64,000 nucleotides of DNA from contig NZ_LZJI01000049.1 of assembly GCF_001667775.1 (NCBI RefSeq), positions 49,021 to 113,020 on the forward strand, given 5' to 3'. Positions 44,859-53,481 of the stretch are shown one piece after another. A model generated the notes under the pieces. That model saw only the letters and a program-made list of their open reading frames with translations. It made no database searches and was not told the origin of the DNA. The position numbers were made by a program, and so were the translations under genes. Numbering within the stretch: the stretch's first letter is position 1; each line of letters opens with the position of its first letter. This DNA is from Mycobacterium sp. E1747 (GTDB lineage Bacteria > Actinomycetota > Actinomycetes > Mycobacteriales > Mycobacteriaceae).

Positions 44859-46094
44859 GTGCGCCAAACCACGGCCATGGCCGAGGCCGACCGCACGTGG
44901 ATGGTCGACACGCTGCTCGCGCTGCTTCAGACGCCAAGTCCGGCTGGTCGGACGGACGCGGTGATGCAGCTCATAGGTGACATCTTCGACGACTTCGGCG
45001 TGCCGTTCTCTTTGACGCGGCGCGGGGCGCTGACCGCCGAACTCCCGGGGGAATCGGCGACGACCGACCGCGCGCTGGTAGTTCACGCCGACACCATCGG
45101 CTGCATGGTGCGTCGGCTCAAGGACAACGGGCGTCTCGAGGTGATCCCGGTCGGCACTTTCTCGGCCCGGTTCGCGGCGGGCGCCCGGGTGCGGATCTTT
45201 TCTGACGATCCCGACGAGTTCATCACCGGCACGGTGCTACCGCTCAAGGCCAGCGGGCACGCGTTCGGCGACGAGATCGACCTGCAGCCCACCGACTGGG
45301 AACACGTCGAGGTCCGCGTCGACCGCCAGGTGCACTCGCGGGAGGACCTCGTCCGCCTCGGCCTGCAGATCGGCGATTTCGTCGCGTTCATCGCCAGCCC
45401 CGAACTGACCGCCGACGGCTACATCGTCTCCCGGCACCTTGACGGGAAGGCCGGTGTCGCGATCGCGCTGGCGTTGGCCAAGAATTTCGCCGAGAACAAG
45501 CTGGTGCTGCCGCACCGCACGATGGTCATGATCACCATCACCGAGGAGGTCGGCCACGGGGCAAGCCACGGCTTGCCGGCCGACGTCGCCGAATTGGTCT
45601 CGGTGGACAACGCGGTGTGTGCGCCGGGCCAGCACTCCATCGAGGACGGCGTGACGATACCGATGGCCGACCTGCACGGTCCGTTCGACTATCACCTCAC
45701 GCGCAAGCTGTGCCGGCTCGCCCAAGAGCAGGACATCCGTTGCGCGCGAGACGTGTTCCGGTTTTACCGCTCTGACGCCGCGGCGGCGATCGAGGCGGGA
45801 GCGGGCACGCGCGCGGCACTCGTCGGCTTCGGCCTCGACGGAAGCCACGGTTGGGAGCGTACCCATCTGGATTCGTTGGAGGCGGTCTACTGCCTGTTGC
45901 ACAGCTGGCTGCAGACGCCGCTGACCTTCGCCAAATGGGACGCCAAGCCCTCGGGCAAGCTGCGGGACTTTCCCTCGTCCAAGCAGCCCGCCCCGAGCGA
46001 GCGGTGGGTGCCGCTGGCTCGTGGGGAGCACGATTCGCCCGGCGAGGCGTGGCCGGGCTCGCACTGGCCCCCGTCGGAGGGGCCCCATGCCTGA
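44859..46094 (+). CDS. M42-family peptidase of the NAGGN osmoprotectant type
   Basis: A 411-residue zinc aminopeptidase-fold protein. Metal and catalytic motifs are VVHADTIG (H76, D78), SRHLDGKAGVAIALALA, and TITEEVGHGAS with the catalytic and metal glutamates. The pattern fits the M42 subgroup found with genes for N-acetylglutaminylglutamine amide (NAGGN), an osmolyte. The two biosynthetic genes (acetyltransferase and amidotransferase) are not in this window. The last 35 residues are a Pro/Ser-rich tail. The GTG at 44859 follows GAGAGGAG; an ATG six codons later is also possible. Confidence 0.85.
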   Translation: MRQTTAMAEADRTWMVDTLLALLQTPSPAGRTDAVMQLIGDIFDDFGVPFSLTRRGALTAELPGESATTDRALVVHADTIGCMVRRLKDNGRLEVIPVGTFSARFAAGARVRIFSDDPDEFITGTVLPLKASGHAFGDEIDLQPTDWEHVEVRVDRQVHSREDLVRLGLQIGDFVAFIASPELTADGYIVSRHLDGKAGVAIALALAKNFAENKLVLPHRTMVMITITEEVGHGASHGLPADVAELVSVDNAVCAPGQHSIEDGVTIPMADLHGPFDYHLTRKLCRLAQEQDIRCARDVFRFYRSDAAAAIEAGAGTRAALVGFGLDGSHGWERTHLDSLEAVYCLLHSWLQTPLTFAKWDAKPSGKLRDFPSSKQPAPSERWVPLARGEHDSPGEAWPGSHWPPSEGPHA

Positions 46095-46105
46095 GGCGCT
46101 GTCGG

Positions 46106-46876
46106 CTACCGGCCGGCGCGGGGAATTCGGTCCGCGCGCCAGCAGCGCGACTTCATCGGCACATCGATTGCTTCGGCGCCGGAGAAGCGTTCGGTCAAGG
46201 TAGCGCGGGCATTGGCCAGTCGCGCCGCGCGCTCGTCTTCAGGCGCGATGATCACCCGGCTGTACGTGCCGACCATCGCGACGACATCGTCGATGGTCAT
46301 GGTCCGCACGGATGTGAACGTCTCGCGGGACACGTGGTGGAAGGTCTGCGGATCGGGGAGCACGACGTTCTCGTGCCGCCGGCGGAAGCGGTCGGGGGAT
46401 TCCGACTCGGGTGTGTCCTCGCCCGGGAGTAGGTCCAGCTCGCGAACCCAACCCACCTCACGATCCCGACTGGTCCAGATCAGGCCGAATCGCCCGTTGT
46501 CGCGCAGCACTCGGCCGATCTCGGGAACGGCGCGCGCAGGATCCATCCAGTGCCACGCCGAGGAGACGAACACCGCATCGACGGCCGCATCGGGGAGCGG
46601 AATCGATTCGCCCGTGCCTTCGACGGCACGCACCTCGGGCGAGCGCCCGGCGAGCACCGCCCGCATCCGGGCGTCGGGCTCCACCGCGATGACCTCCGCC
46701 GCCCTGCTCAGCAGCGCGCGGGTGAACAGGCCGGTACCCGCACCCAGGTCGACCGCCACCTCGCATCGGGACGGCACCAGCCAGTCCACCGCTTCTCCTG
46801 GAGGTTGCGGACGAAAGCCGTCGTAGTCCTCGGCGATCGAGCCGAAGGACATCGCGCGCTCTTGGCGATCGGTCAT
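46106..46876 (-). CDS. Class I SAM methyltransferase
   Basis: About 256 residues. The N-terminus (SFGSIAEDYDGFRPQPPGEA) and VAVDLGAGTGLFTRALLSRA, VIAVEPDARMRAVLA, FVSSAWHWMDPARAVPEIGR and LRDNGRFGLIWTSRD make a clear Methyltransf_11/Tam-like enzyme. The WHWMD motif is typical of the trans-aconitate-type subgroup. Substrate unknown. Start at ATG 46876 or a GTG at 46885. It converges with the M42 peptidase (11 bases between stops). Confidence 0.88.
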   Translation of the reverse strand: MTDRQERAMSFGSIAEDYDGFRPQPPGEAVDWLVPSRCEVAVDLGAGTGLFTRALLSRAAEVIAVEPDARMRAVLAGRSPEVRAVEGTGESIPLPDAAVDAVFVSSAWHWMDPARAVPEIGRVLRDNGRFGLIWTSRDREVGWVRELDLLPGEDTPESESPDRFRRRHENVVLPDPQTFHHVSRETFTSVRTMTIDDVVAMVGTYSRVIIAPEDERAARLANARATLTERFSGAEAIDVPMKSRCWRADRIPRAGR

Positions 46877-46930
46877 ATCCGCCAAGGTAATCCAGCTCGC
46901 TGGGCAAGAGGTGAGAGAGAGGGGTGCGGG

Positions 46931-47614
46931 TCACCACAGCGCGCTGTGATTGACGAGCGCGTCGGCCATCAACCCGATTCCGAAGACCAGGAACAACAGG
47001 CGCACCGACATCGGCCCGTACCGCGTGAGGACGCGCACCAGGCGCCGCTGAATGCGCTTGGCCCGCATGGTTTTTCTCATCGAGAGGGCAAGAATCAGCA
47101 TCGGTGGCGAGAGCGCGATCGCCCAGTAGATGATGATGGCCAAGGGCCACAGCGGCGGCCTCGGGTTTAAGGCCGCGAGCATGGCCAAGCCGGTGAGATA
47201 CGGAATGGCGGTTGGCGCTTGGCCACTCCCGACCGCCAGCCCGAGGAACCCGAGCAGCCAGGGGCGCTCTCGCATCGCCGCCAGCGCCCAACCCGGAGCC
47301 GACGACTGGGCGGTCAACGGGAAATAGGCCAGGCCGGTCAGCACCAGACCGAGCGCCAGCTCTCCGCCGAACCGGATGGCCGGTGTCACGTGGAAGCCGA
47401 CGGCATGGGTCAGGAAGCTGAGGCCGAGAACGGTGCACACGCCGAACGTGGTTGTCACGGCGAACACGCCTGCGATGAAGCTCAGGGCTCCCGGAACCGG
47501 CGAGCGGCGGCTCAACCGGCTGTCAAAGACGACCGCCGAGACCACGCCCACGTTGAGGACGTTCAACGAATCGAGAAGCGCCAGCCCCGCAAGCGCCACC
47601 ACGAGAGCACCCAC
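46931..47614 (-). CDS. GAP/Sap-family six-helix membrane protein
   Basis: A 227-residue integral membrane protein with about six hydrophobic spans. The opening (LVVALAGLALLDSLNVLNVG) and ALSFIAGVFAVTTTFGVCTV, with a proline-rich loop before the last pair of helices, fit the mycobacterial GAP/Sap family, named for proteins needed to place glycopeptidolipid or sulfolipid at the surface. It may thus help export a lipid. The GTG start at 47614 has no strong ribosome site. The methyltransferase gene follows on the same strand 54 bases later. Confidence 0.75.
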   Translation of the reverse strand: MGALVVALAGLALLDSLNVLNVGVVSAVVFDSRLSRRSPVPGALSFIAGVFAVTTTFGVCTVLGLSFLTHAVGFHVTPAIRFGGELALGLVLTGLAYFPLTAQSSAPGWALAAMRERPWLLGFLGLAVGSGQAPTAIPYLTGLAMLAALNPRPPLWPLAIIIYWAIALSPPMLILALSMRKTMRAKRIQRRLVRVLTRYGPMSVRLLFLVFGIGLMADALVNHSALW

Positions 47615-47859
47615 GCGTTTGAATCCCGGCCTACCGCGCGAGCTTGCCGGGCGTGGGCATCGAGGCGGCGATCATGCTGCATGAGAATACGAGCCGGGGA
47701 TCGGCGTGTCCGGTCGAGGCGGGCTCAACCGCGCCGGGCGGCCGCATCACCGGGGCGGCTCGTATCGATCTCGATCCGGTCACACGGCATGGGGCACCGC
47801 GGCTTTGGTCGACGGACGTTTGACAATGCGGGACATGAGCCAGACGCGGGAGCCCGGCA

Positions 47860-49293
47860 ATGGCGCGTGAAATGTCCCGCCAGACGTTCCTGCGTGGCGC
47901 CGCCGGAGCGTTGGCGGCCGGCGCCGTACTCGGGTCCGGCCGCGCCACCGCCGCGCCGAATCCGACCGGTTGGGAGGGCCTGTCCACCGCCATCGGCGGG
48001 CAGGTGCTGTTACCGGACAACGGCGCTTTCGGCTCGGCCAAGCAGGTGTTCAACACCAACTACAACGGCTCGACGCCCGCCGCGATCGTCACCCCGACGT
48101 CTCCGGCGGACGTGCAGAAGGCCATGGCGTTCGCCGCGGCCCACAACCTGAAGGTCGCTCCGCGCAGCGGCGGGCATTCGTACATCGGCGCGTCCACGGC
48201 GAACGGCGTCATGGTGCTCGACCTGCGTCAGCTGCCCGGGGGAGTCAACTACGACGCCGCCACCGGCCAGGTGACGGTGACGCCCGCGACGAGCCTTTAT
48301 GCGATGCACCAGACGCTGGCCGGCGCCGGCCGGGGCATCCCGACGGGCACGTGCCCGTCCGTCGGCGCCTCCGGGCATGCCCTGGGCGGGGGATTGGGCG
48401 CCAACTCCCGGCACGCGGGCCTGCTCTGCGACCAGCTGGTGTCGGCGTCGGTGGTGCTGCCCGGCGGCCAGGCGGTGACCGCGTCCAACGCCACCAACCC
48501 CGACCTGTTCTGGGCGTTGCGCGGTGGCGGCGGCGGCAACTTCGGCGTGACCACGTCGCTGACCTTCGCGACGTTTCCGACCACCGACCTCGACGTGGTC
48601 AACCTCAACTTCCCGGCGGAGGCGTTCGCGCAGGTGTTGGTCGGCTGGCAGAACTGGCTGCGCACCGCCGACCGGAACAGCTGGGCGTTGGCGGACGCCA
48701 CCGTCGACCCGATGGGAACGCATTGCCGCATCATGGCGACATGCCCGGCCGGTTCGGGCGCCGGCGTCGGGGCCAACCTCACCAAAGCCGTTGGCGTCCA
48801 ACCGACGGGGACCGAGAATCACACGTTCAACTACCTGGACCTGGTCAGGTATCTGGCCGTCGGGAACCTCAATCCGGCGCCGCTCGGATACGTCGGTGGA
48901 TCCGACGTGCTGCCCGTCGTCGACGCGGCGACCGCCCAGGGAATTGCCCAGGCGGTCAACGCCTTTCCCCGGGGCGCAGGCCGCATGTTGGCAATCATGC
49001 ACGCGCTTGACGGTGCCCTCGCCGATGTGGCGCCGGGGGCGACGGCATTCCCGTGGCGCCGCCAGTATGCGCTGGTGCAGTGGTATGTCGAGACCGGCGA
49101 CGCGTCGGCCGCGACGAACTGGCTCAATACCGCGCACCAAGCCGTGCAACCGCACTCGGTCGGGGGCTACGTGAATTACATCGAGGCGAACCAACCTGCC
49201 TCGCGCTATTTCAGCTCGAACCTGTCTCGGCTTGCCGCGGTGCGGCAGAAGTACGATCCCGGCCGAATCATGTTCTCGGGGCTTAACGTCTAG
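47860..49293 (+). CDS. Secreted berberine-bridge-type FAD oxidase
   Basis: A 477-residue exported flavoprotein of the PCMH/BBE family. The N-terminus MSRQTFLRGAAGALAAGAVL is a signal peptide, perhaps Tat type (only one Arg of the pair). FAD is likely bound by two covalent bonds: the histidine in RSGGHSYIGAS and the cysteine in GTCPSVGASGHALGGGLG. The C-terminal BBE motif is NYIEANQPASRYFSSNLSRL with YDPGRIMFSG. Such enzymes oxidise sugars or alcohols. M. tuberculosis Rv1774 is the same type. Start at ATG 47860 (MAREMSR) or 47872. Confidence 0.9.
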   Translation: MAREMSRQTFLRGAAGALAAGAVLGSGRATAAPNPTGWEGLSTAIGGQVLLPDNGAFGSAKQVFNTNYNGSTPAAIVTPTSPADVQKAMAFAAAHNLKVAPRSGGHSYIGASTANGVMVLDLRQLPGGVNYDAATGQVTVTPATSLYAMHQTLAGAGRGIPTGTCPSVGASGHALGGGLGANSRHAGLLCDQLVSASVVLPGGQAVTASNATNPDLFWALRGGGGGNFGVTTSLTFATFPTTDLDVVNLNFPAEAFAQVLVGWQNWLRTADRNSWALADATVDPMGTHCRIMATCPAGSGAGVGANLTKAVGVQPTGTENHTFNYLDLVRYLAVGNLNPAPLGYVGGSDVLPVVDAATAQGIAQAVNAFPRGAGRMLAIMHALDGALADVAPGATAFPWRRQYALVQWYVETGDASAATNWLNTAHQAVQPHSVGGYVNYIEANQPASRYFSSNLSRLAAVRQKYDPGRIMFSGLNV

Positions 49294-49345
49294 TGCATGG
49301 CGGGCGCGTCTGACGTCGGGACATCATCCAAGCACGACCGACACG

Positions 49346-49525
49346 GTAAGAGTGACGCTGGATCGCGACAGCGTGGCGATGGGCGACGACACCGAGTCCC
49401 ATCGGGTCTTCTGGATCTCCCCCCAAGTGGGCCGCCGTCGACGACCTGCAGGGGCGGGCGCGTTGCGACCACCTACCTCGCTCAACAGCTCGGCATCGAC
49501 CCTGCGCTCATATTCGCACCGCTGA
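49346..49525 (+). pseudogene. Possible gene scrap after the BBE oxidase gene
   Basis: The frame at 49346 reads VRVTLDRDSVAMGDDTESHR and FWISP, which has the look of the opening strand of a small conserved actinobacterial protein, then runs into low-complexity arginine-rich sequence. Two other frames just downstream (AAVDDLQGRA and TTYLAQQLGIDPALI) look protein-like for a short distance. This may be one small gene broken by frameshifts. I cannot name the family. Confidence 0.25.
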
Positions 49526-49558
49526 GCAGTTGAGCAGCAAGGGATTTGATGTCCGAGC

Positions 49559-50110
49559 CTAGCCCGACGCGCTCAAGATCTTGATCGCGAAGACGAGCGA
49601 GTCGCCCGGCCGGATACCGGCGCTGGGCTGACCGCTAGGGTAGCCATCCGCCGACGTCATCGCGACGGCGACCGTGGACCCCACCTTCTGTCCCGCAATG
49701 GCCTTTTGGAAGCCGGGCACAACGCCGTTGAGCGGGAAGTCGATGGAGGCGCCGCGTTGATAGCTGCTGTCGAACACCGACCCGTCGCGCCCATTGACGC
49801 CCATGTAGCAGACAGACACCGTCGCCGCGGGCGAGACCACGGGTCCGTCTCCAGCGTGCAACGTATGCACCTGGGTCTGGGTCACGCTGAACGGTGCCGT
49901 CACGTCCACGCGCGGGGCTGTCGTATCGGTGGATCCGGTGACCGCGACGCTGCCGGTGGTCCCGGTCAGCGTCCAGTCGGGCGTTCCGCCGTTTTGCGGT
50001 GGCGCCGTCGGGCATGAGCCGGCCGCCGTTGCGTCGCCCGGCGCGGCGATCGCCAACACGGTCGCCGCGACACACGCCGCGACGGAGGAATACACCAGGG
50101 AGGACTTCAT
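49559..50110 (-). CDS. Secreted FKBP-type peptidyl-prolyl isomerase
   Basis: A 183-residue exported protein. The signal peptide (MKSSLVYSSVAACVAATVLA) ends near ATAAGS; a 55-residue region follows; then an FKBP domain: VSVCYMGVNGRDGSVFDSSY, FPLNGVVPGFQKAIAGQKVG and AGIRPGDSLVFAIKIL. It should catalyse proline isomerisation or chaperone folding outside the membrane. The ATG at 50110 is chosen by the signal peptide; the frame extends ten codons further. It is divergent from the DUF732 gene at 50289. Confidence 0.9.
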   Translation of the reverse strand: MKSSLVYSSVAACVAATVLAIAAPGDATAAGSCPTAPPQNGGTPDWTLTGTTGSVAVTGSTDTTAPRVDVTAPFSVTQTQVHTLHAGDGPVVSPAATVSVCYMGVNGRDGSVFDSSYQRGASIDFPLNGVVPGFQKAIAGQKVGSTVAVAMTSADGYPSGQPSAGIRPGDSLVFAIKILSASG

Positions 50111-50288
50111 CGCCGTCACGCTACAGACCGCCCTTGGCATCCCGCGATGGTGGCCCCGCGGCGATACGCGGAACCCTTCGGGCCGCGCGCGATTCGACGA
50201 GCCGACGTTGCGGCGTTTCGTTTATTCTTCATCCGTGCTGCTTTGGGTCGCGAACTCTTGGCGGCCCCGCAGAAAGGGAGCGAATCGA

Positions 50289-50645
50289 ATGCCCTCACCC
50301 CGCTGGCTGGCCGCACTGAGCATTCCCCTGATGGCTGGCGCTGCCCTCGTGGCCAGCACCGCCGTTGCGACCGCGAACACCCCTCAAGACGACGCCTATC
50401 TCGCCCAACTGCGCGCCGTCGGGCTCAGTTGGCCACCGCAGACCGAGGAGGCGCTGATCGGGGAGGCCCACCTGATCTGTTACGACCTCACGTGGGGCTG
50501 GACGCCACAACAGATCGCCGACGACGTGCATGCCCACTTGAACGCGCGGGGGGTCACCCTGTTGGACGTCGGAACCATGGTCGACGCGGCACACTCGATC
50601 TATTGTCCGGGCAATGTGTGCGATGCCCCTTCCCTTTGCACGTGA
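50289..50645 (+). CDS. DUF732 secreted protein
   Basis: A 118-residue exported protein, paralogue of that at 27611-27934. The signal peptides are alike (LAALSIPLMAGAALVASTAV against LAKLTIPVMVGAALTASTAI), and the DDAYLAQLRAVGLSW and SIYCPG segments match. It has a longer C-terminus with two more cysteines (NVCDAPSLCT). Ribosome site AAAGGGAG before the ATG. Function unknown. Confidence 0.88.
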   Translation: MPSPRWLAALSIPLMAGAALVASTAVATANTPQDDAYLAQLRAVGLSWPPQTEEALIGEAHLICYDLTWGWTPQQIADDVHAHLNARGVTLLDVGTMVDAAHSIYCPGNVCDAPSLCT

Positions 50646-50914
50646 CATCGCTTCCGGGACAGCGTCGTGCGCGTCCGCGGCCCGACGGACTTCCCATCGA
50701 AGCCGGGTACGGGCTGCCCTCGCCGCCTCGTGCACGCCGACCGCGTGCTCTCGCACGGCGCGAGGTCGACCGAATCCGTTCTTCTGATAGCCGAGTCGAC
50801 CCGACCGGGGGGTATTCAACTTCGTAATGGCCAGAAGCAGGTAGGCAAATCCGCCGAGAACGTTCGCGGTGTGTCTTATCCTGCTTGCGAACAGCGCCCG
50901 ACAGAGTAAGGAGA

Positions 50915-53206
50915 ATGTTGTCACTGACGCGAAGCCGACTCGTTGTAGTCGGGTTGGCAACCGTCGGGCTCGTCGCGTTCGCGGCGATGTTGTTGACCTC
51001 GAGCGCCCCGACCCGGGCGGTACTCTCCCCGGCGGGCTCGGTGATGGCGGGCTTACTCGCCACCGCGTGTTCGATCCTTGCCGCCCGCGGGTCGCGAGGC
51101 CGCCAGCGCCTGGCATGGGCCGGCATGTCCACCGGATTGGTCGGCTGGACTACCGGTGAAGCGGTGTGGTGGTACGTCGCTCTCGGTGGCGCTCTTCCTG
51201 TCGCGGACCTGTCCGCGGCGAACCTGGGCTACTTGATCTTGCCGCTGTGCGCGTTGGCCGCCGCGATCACGATTCCCTGCCGGGACGACTCCCGATTCGG
51301 AATCGGCCTGCTCCTCGACGGCATCCTGATCACCGCGTCGCTGCTGGTGGTTCTCGTCATTGCGCCGCTGGGGCGCACGGCGCGACTCTCGATAACGTTC
51401 AGCGTTCCGCAAGTGGTGCTGGCCGCCGCCGCGGGCGTCTACTTGGGCTTGGTGGCCACGTCCTTCATCGTGGTGCGCAAGGCCGAGCGGGGCCGCAGAC
51501 TTTCCCCCACGCTGATAATGCTGGGGTGGGGAGTCATCGCCGCGGCCGGAGTGGTCCACGTTTATCAAGATCACGCGGACCTAGCGCCGAACGACCTCGT
51601 CGTTCTTGGTTGGGCCGTCGGGATGTACTTCTTCGCGCTGTCCGGACTCACTTCTCGTCCGGGACCGGAACCCGACCTCGGTTTCTCGCAACCGTCGTCA
51701 CGAGCGGCGCTCTGGCTGCCGTACCTGGCCGTACTGCTGGCCATTGCTGTTGGCGCCGTTCACTTTTGGCCCACCTACCGGGGTGAGGCGTTCCTCTTCT
51801 CGGTTTGCGTGGCGCTCTTCGTCACCACGGTGGCCCGCCACATCTTGCTCCTCGACCGAAAGCAACGTCTACTCGCCGCGGTGTCTGACGCCGCTCTGCG
51901 GGATCCGCTGACCGGGTTGGCAAATCATCGCCTGTTTGACGATCGCCTCGCGCATGCGCTTCGCCTACACGTTCAGCACGATGTACCCGTGAGCGTACTG
52001 ACGGTTGGCGTCGACGATTTCAAGCTGGTGAATGACACCCTCGGCTATGACGTGGGCGACGAATTGTTGCGCGACGTAGGCGTGCGGATCCAGGCCAATA
52101 TCAATGATGGCCACACCGTCGCGCGGATGGGTGGCGACGAGTTTGCGGTGTTGGTCGAAGACCATCCCGACGTGGCCATGCAGGTTGCCAACGGGCTGGC
52201 ACGCTCGTTCGAGGAGCCCGTTGCCGTCGAGGATCATCGCGTGGACGTGCGTTTGAGTATCGGCGTCGCCTCGGCCGGAGCGGAAGTGCAGGCGCCCGGC
52301 GATCTTCTCAAACAGGCCGACGCCGCAAGGTCATGTGCCCGGCTGCCGGGCTCGAGCAACGTGCGGACGTTCACCCCGGAGATGGACGCCCAGCTTGGCC
52401 GGTTGCCCACACATGCCGGTGCCCTCGCCCGGTTGCAACTGCTCGGCGAGCTGAGACGGGCCATCGAGAACGATTCGTTGACCCTGCTGTACCAGCCGAA
52501 ATTTTCGATGTCGACTGGGTCGATGACCGGAGTAGAGGCGCTCGTCCGATGGCAACACCCGCGATTCGGTGTGCTGGGCCCCGACGAGTTCTTACCGCTG
52601 GTCCGCGAACACGGGCTCATCCATGTGCTCACCGCTCTGGTGCTGACACGCGCCGTCGCCGACGCTGCGGCGTGGTACGCGGCCGGCACCGCGATCCCCG
52701 TCGCGATCAACCTGGGAGCGCCGTCCCTCGATGAGGATGCGCTACCCGACCGCATCATGTCCGTGCTCGCCGAGCGCGGCATGCCGCCCAGTTGCCTCAC
52801 GATCGAGATCACCGAGGACTTGATGGTCGCCGACTTCGCCAGGGCCCGTACAGTGCTCAATCGTCTTCGGGAAAACGGCATCCGGGTGGCGATCGACGAC
52901 TTCGGCAGCGGCTACGCCACTCTCACGTATCTGCGCGAGCTACCCGCCGACGAAATCAAGCTCGGCCGGGAATTCATCGCGCCGATCGTGCACGACGATC
53001 GCGCCGCAACCATTGCACGCTCGGTCATCGAGCTGGCGTCCGCGTTCGGTATCGCCACTGTCGCGGAAGGTGTCGAGGACAGTGCCACCGCCCAGCGACT
53101 CAAGGACTACGGCTGCGACGCCGTGCAAGGGAATCTCTTCTGCAGCCCGTTACCCGCTTCCGAGATTCCCTGTGTCCCAGCGAATTCCACACTCGCCGCA
53201 CAATAG
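50915..53206 (+). CDS. Membrane GGDEF-EAL protein (c-di-GMP turnover)
   Basis: A 763-residue inner-membrane protein. The first 300 residues hold about eight or nine membrane spans. A GGDEF domain follows with an intact active site RMGGDEFAVL (about residue 405), which should make c-di-GMP; no RxxD inhibitory site is seen just before it. Then an EAL domain with intact GVEALVRWQHP (about 540), LTIEITEDLM, AIDDFGSGYATLTYL and ADEIKLGREFI, which should degrade it. Thus it may switch direction with a signal. M. tuberculosis has Rv1354c with GAF-GGDEF-EAL, without this membrane sensor. ATG at 50915 has TAAGGAGA. Confidence 0.92.
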   Translation: MLSLTRSRLVVVGLATVGLVAFAAMLLTSSAPTRAVLSPAGSVMAGLLATACSILAARGSRGRQRLAWAGMSTGLVGWTTGEAVWWYVALGGALPVADLSAANLGYLILPLCALAAAITIPCRDDSRFGIGLLLDGILITASLLVVLVIAPLGRTARLSITFSVPQVVLAAAAGVYLGLVATSFIVVRKAERGRRLSPTLIMLGWGVIAAAGVVHVYQDHADLAPNDLVVLGWAVGMYFFALSGLTSRPGPEPDLGFSQPSSRAALWLPYLAVLLAIAVGAVHFWPTYRGEAFLFSVCVALFVTTVARHILLLDRKQRLLAAVSDAALRDPLTGLANHRLFDDRLAHALRLHVQHDVPVSVLTVGVDDFKLVNDTLGYDVGDELLRDVGVRIQANINDGHTVARMGGDEFAVLVEDHPDVAMQVANGLARSFEEPVAVEDHRVDVRLSIGVASAGAEVQAPGDLLKQADAARSCARLPGSSNVRTFTPEMDAQLGRLPTHAGALARLQLLGELRRAIENDSLTLLYQPKFSMSTGSMTGVEALVRWQHPRFGVLGPDEFLPLVREHGLIHVLTALVLTRAVADAAAWYAAGTAIPVAINLGAPSLDEDALPDRIMSVLAERGMPPSCLTIEITEDLMVADFARARTVLNRLRENGIRVAIDDFGSGYATLTYLRELPADEIKLGREFIAPIVHDDRAATIARSVIELASAFGIATVAEGVEDSATAQRLKDYGCDAVQGNLFCSPLPASEIPCVPANSTLAAQ

Positions 53207-53223
53207 GGGTGGTCCCCGAGCGG

Positions 53224-53481
53224 TCAGCCCACGACCGACCGTTCTAAGGAGGCCAGCGACTCGACGAGGTTGTGCGTGACGTAGTGGCCGCCGGCCTGGG
53301 GGAGATACATGTTCATCGCGAACATCTGTCCCGCGCCGGTGATGGGGGCGCCGTCCACCGCGTCGCGGACCCAGTCCGTGGGCTCGGTGTTTCGGTGGCG
53401 GGACGGGTCGGCGAGGACCGCGAAGATGTCCGCCGGACTTGCGGCGATGGTGCGGGTGACGACGTAACGTTCAGCGTTCAT
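53224..53481 (-). CDS. SRPBCC-family protein with apparent internal deletion
   Basis: An 85-residue product. The first 63 residues, ERYVVTRTIAASPADIFAVL and ADPSRHRNTEP, are the normal N-terminal half of an SRPBCC (Bet v 1/polyketide-cyclase) protein of about 150 residues. The last dozen, ESLASLERSVVG, look like the normal C-terminal end of the final helix. The middle (about 60-70 residues) seems missing without a frame break. The fold needs that part, so the product is probably dead. Its ATG overlaps the end of the DUF899 gene by 11 bases, so the two were coupled. Confidence 0.65.
   Translation of the reverse strand: MNAERYVVTRTIAASPADIFAVLADPSRHRNTEPTDWVRDAVDGAPITGAGQMFAMNMYLPQAGGHYVTHNLVESLASLERSVVG

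Noticed and set aside
50862..50892. GTTCGC...GCGAAC inverted repeat upstream of the GGDEF-EAL gene as an SOS box
   Set aside because: The arms are 19 bases apart, while mycobacterial LexA sites have TCGAAC-N4-GTTCGA. It could be a hairpin, but nothing supports a function.
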